A stretch of DNA of 64,000 nucleotides, from assembly GCA_037367405.1 (NCBI GenBank), contig JAZKJV010000299.1:124001-188000 (forward strand), in the 5' to 3' direction. The notes below the pieces were generated by a model, which saw nothing but the letters and a program-made list of their open reading frames with translations, did not search any database and was not told where the DNA came from. Source of the stretch: Ottelia alismoides (Eukaryota > Streptophyta > Magnoliopsida > Alismatales > Hydrocharitaceae). This document shows, one piece after another, positions 1 to 11,963 of this stretch (the first letter of the stretch is position 1; each line of letters starts with the position of its first letter). The position numbers and the translations under genes are program-made.

Positions 1-640
1 GGGACCAATTCTTTATGTCCGGTTTCACAAGCTTCTGAAGGATCGTCTTGATTTCTCTATTTGACAATTCGACCATGCCATTGGTCTGGGGATGGTAAGG
101 ATATGCGACTCGAAACTCGATGCCGTACTCCTTTGTTAATTTATTGACCTCTATGTTAATGAAGTGGCTACCCATGTCTGATATGAGAATCTTAGGAATT
201 CCGAACCACGAAATGATGTTTTCTTTCAGAAAGAGATATACTGTTTGGCTGTCAACGGCTCGAGCGAGGATAGCTTCAACCCAGCGACTCACATAGTCAA
301 CGGAAAGAAGGATGTACTCATATCCCTAACTGTCAGGGAAAGGTCCCATGAAATCGATGCCCCAAGCATCAAAAACTTCTGCTATCTGAATGATCTTCAG
401 GGGCATTGAATCTTTCGCTGTGAGTGTGCCTTTCAATCTCTGACAGTAAGTGCATCGTTTGACGAAGGCCGCTGCATCCTTGAATAGTGTGGGCCACCAT
501 AAGCCACAATGAAGTAATTTTGCTGCCGTTCGATCTCCAGAGTGGTGTCCACCAGATTCGAGCGGGTGACAATGCTCGAGGACAATATGATGCTCCTCCT
601 GAGGGATACACCTGCGCCAAATGTAATCTACTCCTTCCAT
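1..640 (-). pseudogene. Integrase fragment of element A (zinc finger and catalytic core)
   Basis: This is the integrase part of the polyprotein, which in the family inserts the cDNA copy into the genome. Reading leftwards from 640 there is an H2C2 zinc-binding segment with two His (near 560 and 535) and a C-x2-C pair near 450. Next come the core motifs W-G-I-D-F-M-G-P-F (first Asp) and L-I-S-D (second Asp, near 180), and the Glu of the V-E-L-S-N-R-E-I-K-like motif near 75. The reading frame meets a stop at about 326 where the element C homologue reads on, so the enzyme is broken. The C-terminal part is beyond the window edge. Confidence 0.88.
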
Positions 641-1281
641 GAATAAGAGAGGATCCCTACTTTCGTAGAAATGGATCGTAGATAAGTATTTTTCTCTTTG
701 AATCTTTGTCCAATCCTGGGTACTATCCCTGAAACGAGGTAGTTAACATTATAAACATACCAAGGAAGCGAATCCACGACCAGAATCGACTCGTCAGGAA
801 AGGTGTCTGAGATGGGTTTACTTCTCAGTGAAGGCTCCTGCTGCTCTATCCTGGAGAGATGATCTGCTACCACATTCTGAACTCCAAGTTTGTCCTTAAT
901 TTCCAAATTGAATTCCTGGAGGAGAAGGATCCATCTGATTAGTCTGAGCTTGTCATGCTTCTTCTACTGCAAATATCGGATAGCAGAGTGGTCGGTAAAG
1001 ATGGTGACTTTTGATCCAAGCAGATATGATCTGAACTACTCGAGGGTGAATACCACAGCCAGCAATTCTTTCTCGATTACAATATAATTTCTCTGCGCTT
1101 CATCTAATGTTTTGCTGGTGTAATGAATGGCATAGGGCGCCTAATCTTTTCTTTGTTCTAGAACAGCCCCAACTGCAAAATCTGATGCGTTCGTCATCTC
1201 AAAGGGGAGAAATAAATCCAATGGCTGTAGGACTGGAGCTTGAGTGATGAGCTCCTTCAGCTGATTGAATGAAAGGAGAAA
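628..1281 (-). pseudogene. RNase H remnant of element A with a changed catalytic residue
   Basis: RNase H removes the RNA strand of the RNA-DNA hybrid during reverse transcription. Minus-strand translation gives F-E-M-T-N-A-S-D-F, then the T-D-H motif and V-V-A-D-H-L-S-R near 860, matching residues 806-923 of the intact pol of element C. Element C has Asp where A has Asn (M-T-D-A-S-D-F against M-T-N-A-S-D-F). This is a single G-to-A change at the first catalytic position. Several in-frame stops (near 1140, 1030 and 965) also interrupt it. The last part, 628-906, is still open and runs into the linker before integrase. Confidence 0.85.
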
Positions 1282-2345
1282 CTATTGATCAACATTAAAC
1301 TCAGTCTCCTTACATAGAAGTTCTATAAGAGGTCGGTTAATGCAGCTGAAATCTCGGATGAATCGTTTGTAGAAACTCACATGCCCCGAGAATGACCTCA
1401 CGTTCTTAATTGTCTGAGGTGACTCAAGATTGGCAATCACATCCACCTTTGTCGGGTCGATTTCCATGCCACGTTTGGAAATGACATGGCCCAGCACAAT
1501 CCCTTCGGTGACCATGAAGTGACTCTTTTCCCATGATAACACTAAATTGACTTCACGACGCTTCTGAAGTACTCTATCTAGGTGATCAAGACAAGAATCA
1601 AAACTGTTACTGTAGATGGAGAAGTCGTCCATAAACACCTCGAGAAAACTGCCTACCATCTCGGTGAAGACTGCAAGCATGCATCTTTGGAATGTCTCTA
1701 GTGCGTTGCACAATCCAAAGGGCATTCTTTTGAAAGCATATGTGCCAAATGAGCAAGTGAAGGTAGTCTTCTCTTGATCTTCAAGGGAGATTGCCACTTG
1801 GTTGTACTGGAGTACCCATCCAGGAAGCAGAAGAACTCCTTGCCAGCTAGTCTTTCCATAACTTGATCAATGAATGGCAAAGGAAAGTGGTCCTTGTTCG
1901 TTGTTGTATTAAGACGACGGTAGTCAGCACATAAACGCTAGGATGTTGGTACCCGAGTAGATATCCCCTCTCCTTTGTCATTCGTGACCACAGTAAGCCC
2001 TGGCATCTTTGGAACTAATTGCAAGGGGCTTACCCATTTTGAATTAAAGATGTGATAAATGAAACCCGCATCACACCATTTCATGATTTCTTTCATGACG
2101 ACGTCCCTCAGATTAGGATTCAATCTTCTTTGAAATTCGCGGGACGGCTTGGCATCTTCTTCCAGGAAAATATGGTGTGAACATAATGCAGGATTTATCT
2201 TGTGGAGATCTGATACGTGCCAACCAAGTGCCTTGCGGTTTTTCTCTAGAACCTCGAGAAGTTGAGATTCTTGATCTGAGGTCTGCCTATTGCTGATGAT
2301 AACTGGATGCATGTTTTCTGCACCCGCAAGGAAAGCATACTTCAG
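1282..2345 (-). pseudogene. Reverse transcriptase remnant of element A
   Basis: The reverse transcriptase domain is recognised by, in reading order, the N-terminal segment M-H-P-V-I-I-S (near 2312), S-R-E-F-Q-R-R-L-N-P-N-L-R, W-V-S-P-L, then F-L-D-G-Y (near 1830), M-P-F-G-L-C-N-A and V-F-M-D-D-F (near 1630). The catalytic F-M-D-D is intact. The frame changes near 1800, just after F-L-D-G-Y, and again near 2330, and a frame break near 1930 disrupts the segment before F-I-D-Q. The domain is therefore split across three frames and cannot be translated as one protein. Confidence 0.9.
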
Positions 2346-3352
2346 GCCTACTGGAAGTGGCTTGAGTTCCGGTTCTGCTCTGCCAACTTATCAGTTACCT
2401 CTGAAACTGTACTGCTGGTAGGATGCGCTACTTGAACTTTGGTAGAGTTGCTGACCTCAGTGTTCTGTTGAGATTCTGAAAATGTGCCGAACGGATATGT
2501 GATGAGATCGTTGTGTTCGGGATGGAGTGCATCCTTTGAGTCAAAAAGATTCATCAGCAAGTTGGACTCTGTCTCCCGAATATCATCGGAGCCGGCATCG
2601 ACTATGCTTTCCAGGTCCTCCTCTAGAGAGAGGATTTCTTGTGTCCAAGGATCGTTCAAAGAGAGTTAGGAGTCTTTGATTTCTGCAATGAAGTCACAAT
2701 CTGTAGCTGTATGTCCCTTATCAGTTACAACTCTGGGCTCACTGATCATGTCTATGGTGATTCTTTGATTGCTCGAGCTGAATGTAATCTTTCCAGACCC
2801 ATAGTCTACCATGGCTTTTGAGGTGCGCAGGAATGGCCGGCCAAGTATGATAGGCATCTGGAGCAAGGGTGCGGGAGAGTCCATATCAAGGACTACAAAG
2901 TCAACGGGGAACTGCAATTCCCGCACCTTTACCACGTCTTTCAAAAGACCTCTAGTTCACTTGATGGATCGGTCAACAAAGTGAAGGATCAGACGTGTCT
3001 GCTTGAAAGGACCTAGCCAAAATTCTTACAATAATGATGAGGGCAGAAGGTTGATGGAAGAACCATTGTCAAGCAGGGTACGCTCGAAGACTTTATCAAA
3101 AAGTTCAAAACTGATAAGCGGTTCTCCTTTGTCCGGTTTCTTCTGTGGGAGGGTATTGATGGCTGCTACAGTGGCCATGGTGAGAACGTGCTTCTCAACT
3201 TGTCGGCGTCTGTTATTTTGTGCTAGGCGATTCTTGCTCATACATGCCTCTTTCAAACCTTTCTTCACAGCTGGCATATACTCCATGGACTTCATCAGAG
3301 GAATCTCAACAGCCAAATTACTAATAATATCCACGACTCCAGGATCAGACAA
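2346..3352 (-). pseudogene. Aspartic protease region and linker of element A
   Basis: This is a retroviral-type pepsin-like protease that would cut the polyprotein. The active-site motif L-L-D-N-G-S-S-I-N-L-L-P lies near 3070, and the flap and C-terminal motif P-I-I-L-G-R-P-F-L near 2840. The Ser/Asp/Glu-rich linker before RT follows to 2348. The frame is open for 3026-3352 and again for 2666-2944 and 2348-2659, broken by stops between these pieces. The catalytic motif is unchanged, in contrast to elements E and G. Confidence 0.87.
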
Positions 3353-5792
3353 TGCACTATTTCTTTTTGCATTTTTTTGGATTTTTCTATTGCATCAGGA
3401 AAAGGAATATGTACAGTGCTGAAATCAGAAACAGAGATCTTACTTACAACAAAATTCTTGTCCACAATATCATGTACATCCGGATTACAAAATGGTGTAC
3501 AATCTGGAATTGAATATTCTGATGTAGGTGGACATGCCAGAAGTGGTGTCTCCGCTCCATCGACTGGCGTAGGATCGATTGCTGCTGGCAGCTTCTTTAT
3601 GGCTGGCATGGCTTCACTTTGGCGACGGTCTTCTTTTTATTCTTTTTGATTTTAATGATCTTTTTGTTATTTTTAGTGTTGGCGATGGTGGTGGTTGGCA
3701 GCTGGAATGGCTCCTCCTCCTTCTTCTTCCTCACCCGCCCCTGTAGCTGGCATAGTTGATGCAGAAGATGACGATTCACCTGAAGCTTTATCCCCAGGTT
3801 GGTGGCAGGCGGAGGCAAAGCCCTACCGCTCCTAAGAGTGACAACATTAGACAAAACATTGATATGACCATCTGGCTCTACAGTCATAGATGTGACATCA
3901 CATTCTACCTGCTCCTTTCTCTTGAAGCCGTTGGGGTTGGCTTCGACCTGTGCCGGGATGGTAGTCTTCGTGGCGGTCATGTCATCTAACTTCTTCGTCA
4001 TATCTACAAGGCCTTTGATGAGCTGGGCCAGGCAGTCACGAGTGGGGTTCACGGGACTCACCTCTAAAGGTTCAGCATGCAGACTACATTGTTGTTGCAT
4101 GCTTGGGAATGGAGGCGACAACTGCTGGTGGTGCTGAGATGGTGGAGGGAGTTGATATTGATTATAGGAGTGAGGATTGGTACTGTGGAGGAGGGAAGTC
4201 GCATACTAGTGATAGGGCTGCTGCTGATGGTACTGCAACTGTTGGAAGTGCTGAATCTGCCTCCATTGGTTGCTGTACTGCGGAGGCTGATGATACCGAG
4301 GCGGTGGCTGTGAGGACTGTCCAAACCGACCACCTTGTGGTGGGTGAAATGGCCTGTTGGCTTGTGGCTGGCCCTGGGGGTGTCCGGTAGGACGGACCAA
4401 CTGTGCATCGTTGCTTCATACACCATTAACTTCCCGAATCAAGGGTGGTGGCAGAAAGGTTGGATATGATGTATGAAGGAAATCTGGCTGATAGACAACC
4501 ATCTACTGATGCAGTTGCCCTTGATCGGGTGTCTGCACGTAGTATACGTGCTGAACGGCCGGTGGCTGTTGACCCGGCTGATGCTGTTGTGGCGGTGATG
4601 ATGCATCATCCTTCTCAGCTGGATCTTCTATCGATGGTGTTGCCGACTGGACAGAGCTGATGGTGCCCACCAATAGTTCCAACTGCTTGGTGATCTGGTC
4701 TAGTTTATCAAGATTTTGCGTCCTCTTCTCGATCACAACGAGTTTCTCGAGATCCTGTGATCAATTCTCAATGATATAAACATTCGAGATATGGCCCCCG
4801 ATGATGCTAAGGTTGGAGCTCTCATCTCTCTCCGCCTCATGGGACACTTCCATGTGCACTTGCTTTTGGAGGATCTGGGGCTGCTTCTGATATGCCTTAG
4901 ATGAAGAGCGGGAGGCCTCTCCTTCGACCATTTCCTCAAAGATCTGCCATACGATGTCTTCATCCTTGTTAAAGTGTAAGCCCCCACATGATGCATCAAC
5001 GAGCCTTTGACTCTCTATGTTCAGGCGCCCGAAGAAGTGTTGGACCAAGCCGGTCCTTAAGATTTTGTAATGAGGGCATTTCTCCTGCAGATCTGCAAAT
5101 CTCTCCCAAGCTTCATGAATGGATTCGTGGGCTCCCTGAGAGAAATTGCTGATTCTGGCTCGCATCTGGTTGAGCCGACTGAGAGGGTAAAATTTATGCA
5201 AAAAGGTGAACTTCAACACCTCCCAAGTCATCATGACCTTCCCTAGATGGTTGATCTAGTAAAGGGCCTTATCTTGTAGACTGAAGAGGAACGTCATCAT
5301 CTTCACTACGTCTAATGGTACATTGGGGTAGTGGGTCGTACGGAAGATGCGTGAAAACTAGTGGAGATGAATGTAAGGCTCTTCATTGGTGTTCCCATGG
5401 AAAGAAGGGAGAAGAGCAAGGAATTGAGGCTTTAGCTCAAAATGAGCGTGTACCGATGGGATGCCGATCCACTCGATCATCTGGCTATCTCCAGGGTTGT
5501 ATGTATCTTTCAGCGTAGGTTTCGACCTTCCTTGTTCAGGCTCTTCCTCGTCTGGATTATCACGGGGTCCACCTCCTCCTCCTCCTGGTCTACCTCCTCC
5601 TCCTTTTGGTCTGTTCATAAAATCATTCAACATTTCCTGGAATGCAGTCTGTGCTAGGGCTTGCTCTGTCATCTGCTGCTGGATGGCTTCGATAGATGTT
5701 AACAACTGTGCATTGACCTAGTTCTGATCAGGCAGCTGTCCTTGCCCTGGCCGAGGGGGCTGTTGGCCCTTGCCCTTTCCTTGAGGAGCCAT
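3353..5792 (-). pseudogene. gag remnant of element A
   Basis: This is the structural capsid-type polyprotein. I place its start at the Met codon ending at 5792 (M-A-P-Q-G-K-G-K-G). It shares the frame of the downstream pieces (5358-5705, 4761-5234, 4503-4736, 3597-4121), separated by in-frame stops such as those near 5718, 5357 and 4760. The retrotransposon gag core is visible as E-W-I-G-I-P, F-L-F-S-L-Q-D-K-A and F-L-H-K-F-Y-P-L-S, then E-A-W-E-R-F-A-D-L near 5110. A Gln/Pro-rich stretch lies near 4200-4650. The P-F-P-D-A motif marking the gag-protease boundary is near 3390, where the frame changes. Confidence 0.87.
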
Positions 5793-8075
5793 CTCAGGGT
5801 TTGAATCTGAGGAGATGAATTCTGCATTGGGATCCAGGGCTTTGTTTGGCTTCTATCTACAAGATGAGAGAATTCCAATCAGACCACTTGCAATTGAATC
5901 CCAGCTGCCATGATGAATCTGAAATTAAGGTCAATTCTAGAGCGTTGTGAATGAAAAAGGATATGGACTGTAATCGATTTCATTCATAACGGCGAAAGTG
6001 GGACAAGAGTGGTCCCGATTTATTGGGTGGTCAAGAGGAAGGGTAGAAGACGAGGAGTCTAGAGATCGACCCGCAAGGTTCGGATCGGTTTTTCGGGAAT
6101 CACCTCGAATTATTGGTGAGGTCGAGTCCATGGAATAGATGTAGGTATCGGCGGGATCCCGACTAAACCATCCATGGATCTCTCTCACGAAACAAGAGGG
6201 GAGTAGATGAAGCAAGACAGATACGATGATCAACGAGGAATAAAATGGAGTGAAAATAGTAGAAAGGCTCAAGACTAAGCGGGGGTCAAAGGGAGGAACA
6301 CATGACAAAATTTGTGCAAGTGCGCGGAACTTGATCTTTGAACCTTAATCTATATCCATACAAACACGATACAAAATCGAGTTCACCAACTCACGCCATG
6401 TGAAGCTGTGAAGGTTCGACTACTTATTATATTTTCAGTTTTTGAGTTGTTATTTCAGGCATATATTATAACAAGTCCTTAGCATGGTAACCCTATAGGT
6501 GAGAGAGTGTTGCCAAAAAAGTATCTCATACTTGTCCTCATCCTTTGTAACCCGTTGTCTGCACTTTTTGAAGTCCTTGTAACCCTTCTTGGATCCCTAC
6601 TCAGCCAAAGAAATAGAGAGAGGAAGCCGATAGGTGAAACCAATACTTCAGTTCACACTCGAAACGGAATCACCTGTGAGTGTGCAAGAATCTACTCGGA
6701 CGCAAATCGATGAGACAGACACCCCCGTGAAGGCGTGGCCTATGCTCAGTACTTTAGAACATGGTGATGTTCCACACAAGGTGGGAACACCATCATTGAC
6801 AAGGCCCTACTTAGTCATGAATGATAGAAGTGCCATTACTTCAGAAATCCATGCGATACACAAGACAGTTACAGACTGGGATTTTGGCATTATCCTTAGC
6901 GGGTCGTGCCTCGCTCATGGGAGGGGTTTTGGTCTCCTCCGAAGGTACCTGAAAACGATGAGGGCTTTATGAACCCATAATGATAGTCCATTACGGATTT
7001 TAATTAAGGTCAAAGTTTATTTAGCAGTCCCCTTGTTTTTATTTTTGGGTTTTCACTTTTTGAGTCTGTTTTCATATAAGCGCCTAACATTTTTGTAGAT
7101 TTTCATTTAAGTCCTAGGTGCTCAAAATCATGGGGAGATAGCGAAAAAGCCGTGCAAGTCGATTCAATGATGGAAATCTCACCATTGAATCTAATAATGC
7201 ATGCTGAGTTAGAGGACTTAAAGTGCATCCCATCTCTCTCCATGCAGTATGCAAAACCCAATTTTTAAACCTATCTATATGGCGGTGTGCAATCGACAAA
7301 ATCACCATAAACAATAGCTGCTATTAATCGTGAAGAACCAATTGTTAGTTATTAAGAAATGAGACCAAGGTCTGATCTCTGATGCCGATCGGTGCCCGCC
7401 ACAATAGGTCATGTACGTGCTGTATACGACCTATAGCGGCACGCGGTCTCAGATCTGAATTACTAACATTATTAATTTGACTAGATCCATACGTAAGAGA
7501 CTATAGAAACATGCATTCTTATTAACATTTGGACCTAGTTACCGAGTCAAGCAACCTAACTCTAGGGCTCCATGCACACAAAACAAATAAAAAGAAGGCG
7601 AAAAACTCAAAACTATGGAAAACAAATAAAAGAAGGCGAGAAAACGTGGAAAACTACGACGAGGCCCCTAGGGGAACAAGACCTCGTTGTGATGAGTAGA
7701 TTCCAAATTATATACATGCCAAAATTGTCTCTCTCTCACTATAAATTACATGAATGAATTTTTAAATTAAATCTAAGCTAATTTATTCTCCTTGCTTCCT
7801 TGGTGCTCTCTCTCCAGTTGGTCATAGAGAGAAGACCATCCACCTCAAAACTTGGCTGCCTCAGCTCCCTAGAAAGCCATCCTCGCGTGGCGAGCCCTCG
7901 CATCAAAGTTATAAAGAAATATAATTAGCACATGTAATTAAATTATCAAAAAAATATTCACAACAATAATCAAAGAATGAGTTGGAAATCAATTAATGGG
8001 TATCTACAACATTGAACCAATAAATCAAATAAATGACTATACAAGAATGACAGAAAAATTAGGCTACACTCATTG
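5793..8075 (-). other. Untranslated leader of element A
   Basis: This is a 2.3-kb stretch between the PBS and the gag start, without a supported gene. The open frame at 5937-6308 has no family match and sits in leader position, so I do not call it. Two short blocks recur in the leaders of other elements here: the sense 11-mer GGGACTGCTAA (7021-7031) and a block around GTATAC at 7367-7440, shared with D and F. Long leaders are usual in Athila-type elements. Confidence 0.8.
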
Positions 8076-8094
8076 CTCCCCAACAACGACGCCG
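8076..8094 (-). other. Primer-binding site of element A (tRNA-Asp type)
   Basis: On the minus strand this reads CGGCGTCGTTGTTGGGGAG. It differs from the complement of the plant tRNA-Asp 3' end at four positions, all transitions. It sits two bases from the LTR start, where minus-strand DNA synthesis would be primed. Confidence 0.85.
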
Positions 8095-10423
8095 TCTGAT
8101 AAACGAGAAGAATGGAGGATCGCACAGTCTCACAAGGCGAGACCGCGGTCGATGAGTTGACCACTCAATCCTTCCCGGTTAGTCAGCAATTAACCCACAA
8201 TAGACATAATTCAATTAATAGCAAAAATGTGGAGTTAAAATTTATTATAACTCTACCATACTGTGTATAATGTGTAAGTATGTGTAGAGGCTGAATCACA
8301 TAAAGCAATACATGTAGCCTAAGGTTATTTTCTTTTTATCTAACCAAGTCAATCATCATGCATGTACATAGATATTTTTGTGGGTTTTTAATTTTAATTT
8401 AATTTATTTTATTTTTAATTTTATGATTTTGTATTTTCTTTTTACATTTTATATATTTTTTAATTCTTTTCCTTTTAAAATATATAATAAGCTATATAAG
8501 ATATATTTACAGTATACGTTAGATTTGCAATAAAAGTTAACCAAAATAATCAAAAATAAAAAATAAAATGTTTTTGGGTTTTTAATAATTTTTTTACTAT
8601 TTTTATGATTTTCAAGAATTTTTGCTAATTTTTACGTAATTTTAAAATCAAAAATATCCCAAATGAGGGATTAATTAAATACCTGAAATTGACTTGTGTT
8701 TTAAAAATAGTAAAACATCCTAAAATTACCCAAATCAATTTTAATATGTAAATATGTATATAAATAAAATTTTAAAACAGAAAAAGACATTTTTGGATTT
8801 TTTAAATAATTTTTAAGATTTTTATAAAGGATTTTGAGGTTTTTAGATTTTAGGGTTTTTATTTTTCAATTTTAAGTGATTTTTGGTCTATAAGTAAAAT
8901 AGGATAAAATATACTATATTTATTTTTTTGGAATTTTTATACTCGTTTTTATTTTTTGGTATTTTCCAACTTAAACAGGGATTAAATATGCTTTATTTGA
9001 TTTTTAATAAATGGATTAAATGCAAAAATGCAAATTAAAAATATAGGCATGAAACTACTTGTCATGAATCATTTAATCCTATTTTGTGGAATTTTAGGAG
9101 CATGTTATGTATTTTCATAAATAGAGAAAAGCTACAAAAATATATACCCTAGCAGGGGCATAAATGCAATAAAAATACAGTCCAGGAGGCTCAGTGCAAT
9201 CATGCCAACTTAAATCAAACTTTTTTTATTTTATTGAACTATTTAATAAATACAAAATCTGCCAGGGGTGTACATGCAAAATGCCTAGCTCACGTGGGAT
9301 TGAGCTAAGCTGGACTGGACCTAATTGTAATTATAAAAAGTTCAGGGTCCTATTTGCAAAATGCGCAAATTATTTATAATGTTAACTTTTATTTACATGA
9401 CTAAATAATAAAATACAACAAGATGAGGCTGAATATGCAATTTACCACAAAATGCATGCTTGATCGGATGGTTGACGTGCGCCATTTAACCATGTGGCAA
9501 GCTCTGGTGGCCCGATGCCACTTCATGATCCGATGGCAGAGATTATCCGATGGTCGAGGTGTGACACAATCGGACGGTGCTGGTGTGATCTGGTGCGTCC
9601 CCTCTGATCCAATGACGAAGAGGTGCGATCGAAGAACAGGGAGTAACCTCCGCCCGGACGATGTTCCTTCGCTCATATCTCCCTCCTCTGACGATGATTG
9701 AAGCTCCGAGATGGCCTAAAAGGTTCCTGGCGAGGTCATCTATGTGCTACGAAGTTACACAACGGGCAGAGGGTCACCGGAGCACCACCACCAGCTTGGG
9801 GAAGATGTGGTGCTTCAGGTACCTCCGGTGGACTTTGAATCTAGCTCCTGGCATGTGTTTGCGCGCCTAACCAGCACAGGAAGGAAGAAAGGCTCGAGGA
9901 GTTTCTCCTCGACTAAGGATGAAGCTGTTTGTGCGAAAAGTGATGTGGGCGGCGAGGTTTCCAACGAGGCGGCGGAGATGAACCTCGATTCGCAGAACCG
10001 AGGTGGTCCTGGTTGATTGGATGTGCATGGGATGATCGTGAAGCGATGAGGGTTGAGATGGAGGTGAAAGGTATGGTGGAGATTGGATGGGTATGCACGG
10101 AGGAGCTTGCCGGAGCTCGACTCCGACGAACTACGGGATTATTGATTACCCCGACTTTGATCAACTTAATCCTAAACTAACGATAGGAAATTAGACGTAC
10201 GACTAAGAGAAGCAAATTAAATGATAAATGGATAGCTGTTATATCTGGAGTAGCCCAGGGAGTTGGGTCGCCGGCGACGGGCGGCTGTGGGTACACTACT
10301 CGCTCTTGAAGCTCGGGCTGGGCTCGAGAACGCTCCTCCTGTCACGAGGATCTCTCCTAGATGCTAACCCAAAGCTTCCAAATGCTTAATGTTGAGCAAA
10401 ATTGGATGGAGGATCGGAGGATT

Positions 10424-10433
10424 TATTTATATA
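10424..10433 (-). promoter_or_regulatory. TATA box of the A LTR
   Basis: The sense strand reads TATATAAATA at the border between the AT-rich U3 and the GC-rich island. The LTRs of F (22606-22613) and D (44558-44565) have TATA-like sequences at the same relative place. Confidence 0.6.
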
Positions 10434-10637
10434 CAATATTGAGCACCCTTATTAACCGGGGAAAAATTATGATTTGGGCGTATGTATACGTGATTAAAGA
10501 GTATGGCGCGTATGTACAATGATCAATGATCATTTCTTGTGAAGGGAGTGAAGACAAAAGATGGGCATGGCGGCCAGGAAAAATGACAAAAATCGCGGGA
10601 AAACACAAGTCTGCATCAAATCGGGAGCAGAAGGGGA

Positions 10638-10654
10638 GTTGACCGGTGGTCAAC
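10638..10654 (-). promoter_or_regulatory. Inverted W-box pair in the A LTR
   Basis: GTTGACC and GGTCAAC face each other across a 3-bp spacer, about 205 bp upstream of the TATA box. TTGAC(C/T) is the core bound by plant WRKY factors. The same arrangement occurs in the F, D and C LTRs. Confidence 0.55.
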
Positions 10655-10790
10655 TTTTGACATGACCTCATTGGTCCACGTTAGTCGCTACGCGACAAAA
10701 CAATGAATTTTATTCAAAAATAATTATTTTAAAATAGTAAATGATTTTACAAAATAAAAAATGTTTATTTTTTAATGTAATATTTTAATA

Positions 10791-10812
10791 TATTTATTTA
10801 TTTATTTATTTG
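10791..10812. repeat. (TTTA)n microsatellite
   Basis: A short tetranucleotide run inside the AT-rich U3 of the A LTR. Confidence 0.8.
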
Positions 10813-11963
10813 TGTATTTTATTAGTAGTTACTTTTTATTAATGTATTTATAGGTATATTTGCCTATATTTTGTACAATTTTTATTTTTATTTTGTATAT
10901 TTTATTCTTTTTATTTATAACTTATTTTTGTGAGTAAAAATATATTTTTATTTTTTTTTGTGATGTTATTTGTACACTTAAATAAATAGATATGTGTATC
11001 TTAGAGGTATATTTATAGGTGTTTTACCTGTGTTTTATATACATGATTTTATTTTGATGTATTTTATTGGGTTTTATTTTGGTTTTGTAATTTTAATAGA
11101 ATGCAGATAATAATTACAACATCACAAAAATATAAAGAATAAATAATAAAATAATATGATTCCCTTTTATTTATATACAATTATGTTATAGGTATTTTGT
11201 CTATGTATTTTAAAGACTTATTTTATTTTATATCTTCCTTTTGATTTTTATTTTGGTTTTAATATACACAAATGTTATAAATAATGATTAAAAAAATATA
11301 AAAATATAAATTTGTAAAAATATTGAATAATGAATAAATTTAATATTTTAATTTGTATAATATACAATGAGGGTCAAAAACCCAACTTTCACATAGTAAC
11401 TCCAAAAAATATGAAACCACCATCATAAAAAAGCTCGTGAAAAGTTATATACAATTAGTGATGATTTTGGTATGTTTTGAGTTTTTATTTGAAAGATATG
11501 GGTATGGGAAGTTAGGTTTTTGGCTTTTTATTTTGTATATAAAATGAACAGTGTGTATTATTTTTGTACAAACTCAAGTTTGTATTTTTATTTACATTAT
11601 TTTCTACAACTTTCATGTAAAAAGTTTCTTTATTTGATGAATAACAAATAAAGAATAAAATAGGTGTCAAAATGCCTAGAATGAAAGAATTGGGTTTTTA
11701 TTCCATTTTAGGCCCTTATCTCCCCCTACTTTATTCCTTGTCGACCAACTCAATTCATGACTTGGTCTCAGGGTTCAAGATCGTAAAATATTTTCGATAT
11801 TTAATTTATTTTTCTTTTCTTCTCTTTATTCTATACTTTTGGCATCAGAAACCTTATTTCATACACAAATAATAACATAAATAATGAATGCTATTTACAT
11901 GCATTAGGTAGGGTTTTTAAGGCTAAAATGATAGAATAAATGTGATGAAAGGGAGATTCATCA

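Larger units (their letters stand above)
1..11963 (-). mobile_element. Element A: decayed Athila-type Ty3/gypsy retrotransposon, 3' end outside window
   Basis: This element reads right to left as 5' LTR (8097-11963), PBS, a 2.3-kb leader, gag, protease, reverse transcriptase, RNase H and integrase. The integrase is cut by the left edge, so the 3' region and 3' LTR are not seen. The domain order and motifs are those of the Athila branch of Ty3/gypsy. The coding region needs at least five frame changes (near 3600, 3350, 2330, 1800 and 640) and contains in-frame stops, so the copy is dead. Its LTR is also bordered on the right by a polypurine tract belonging to remnant B, so A and B share one LTR. 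Confidence 0.93.
8097..11963 (-). repeat. LTR shared by elements A (as 5' LTR) and B (as 3' LTR), 3.87 kb
   Basis: The boundaries are tgataaacg on the left (next to the A PBS) and gattcatca on the right (next to a polypurine tract). This gives TG...CA with the short imperfect inverted ends seen in the other LTRs. The sense order is AT-rich U3, W-box pair, TATA box near 10430, a GC-rich island (about 9440-10400), then AT-rich sequence to the PBS. The open frames in the island (for example 9423-9701 and 9744-10016) have no recognisable domains and are not conserved in other LTRs. Confidence 0.85.

Noticed and set aside
3377..3420. Programmed -1 frameshift site at the gag-pol joint of A
   Set aside because: The A-run does not form a canonical slippery heptamer in the gag frame, and D and C shift differently at this joint, so private indels explain it better.
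5937..6308. 123-codon minus-strand frame upstream of gag of A
   Set aside because: It is in leader position with a stop before gag and no counterpart in the D or F leaders.
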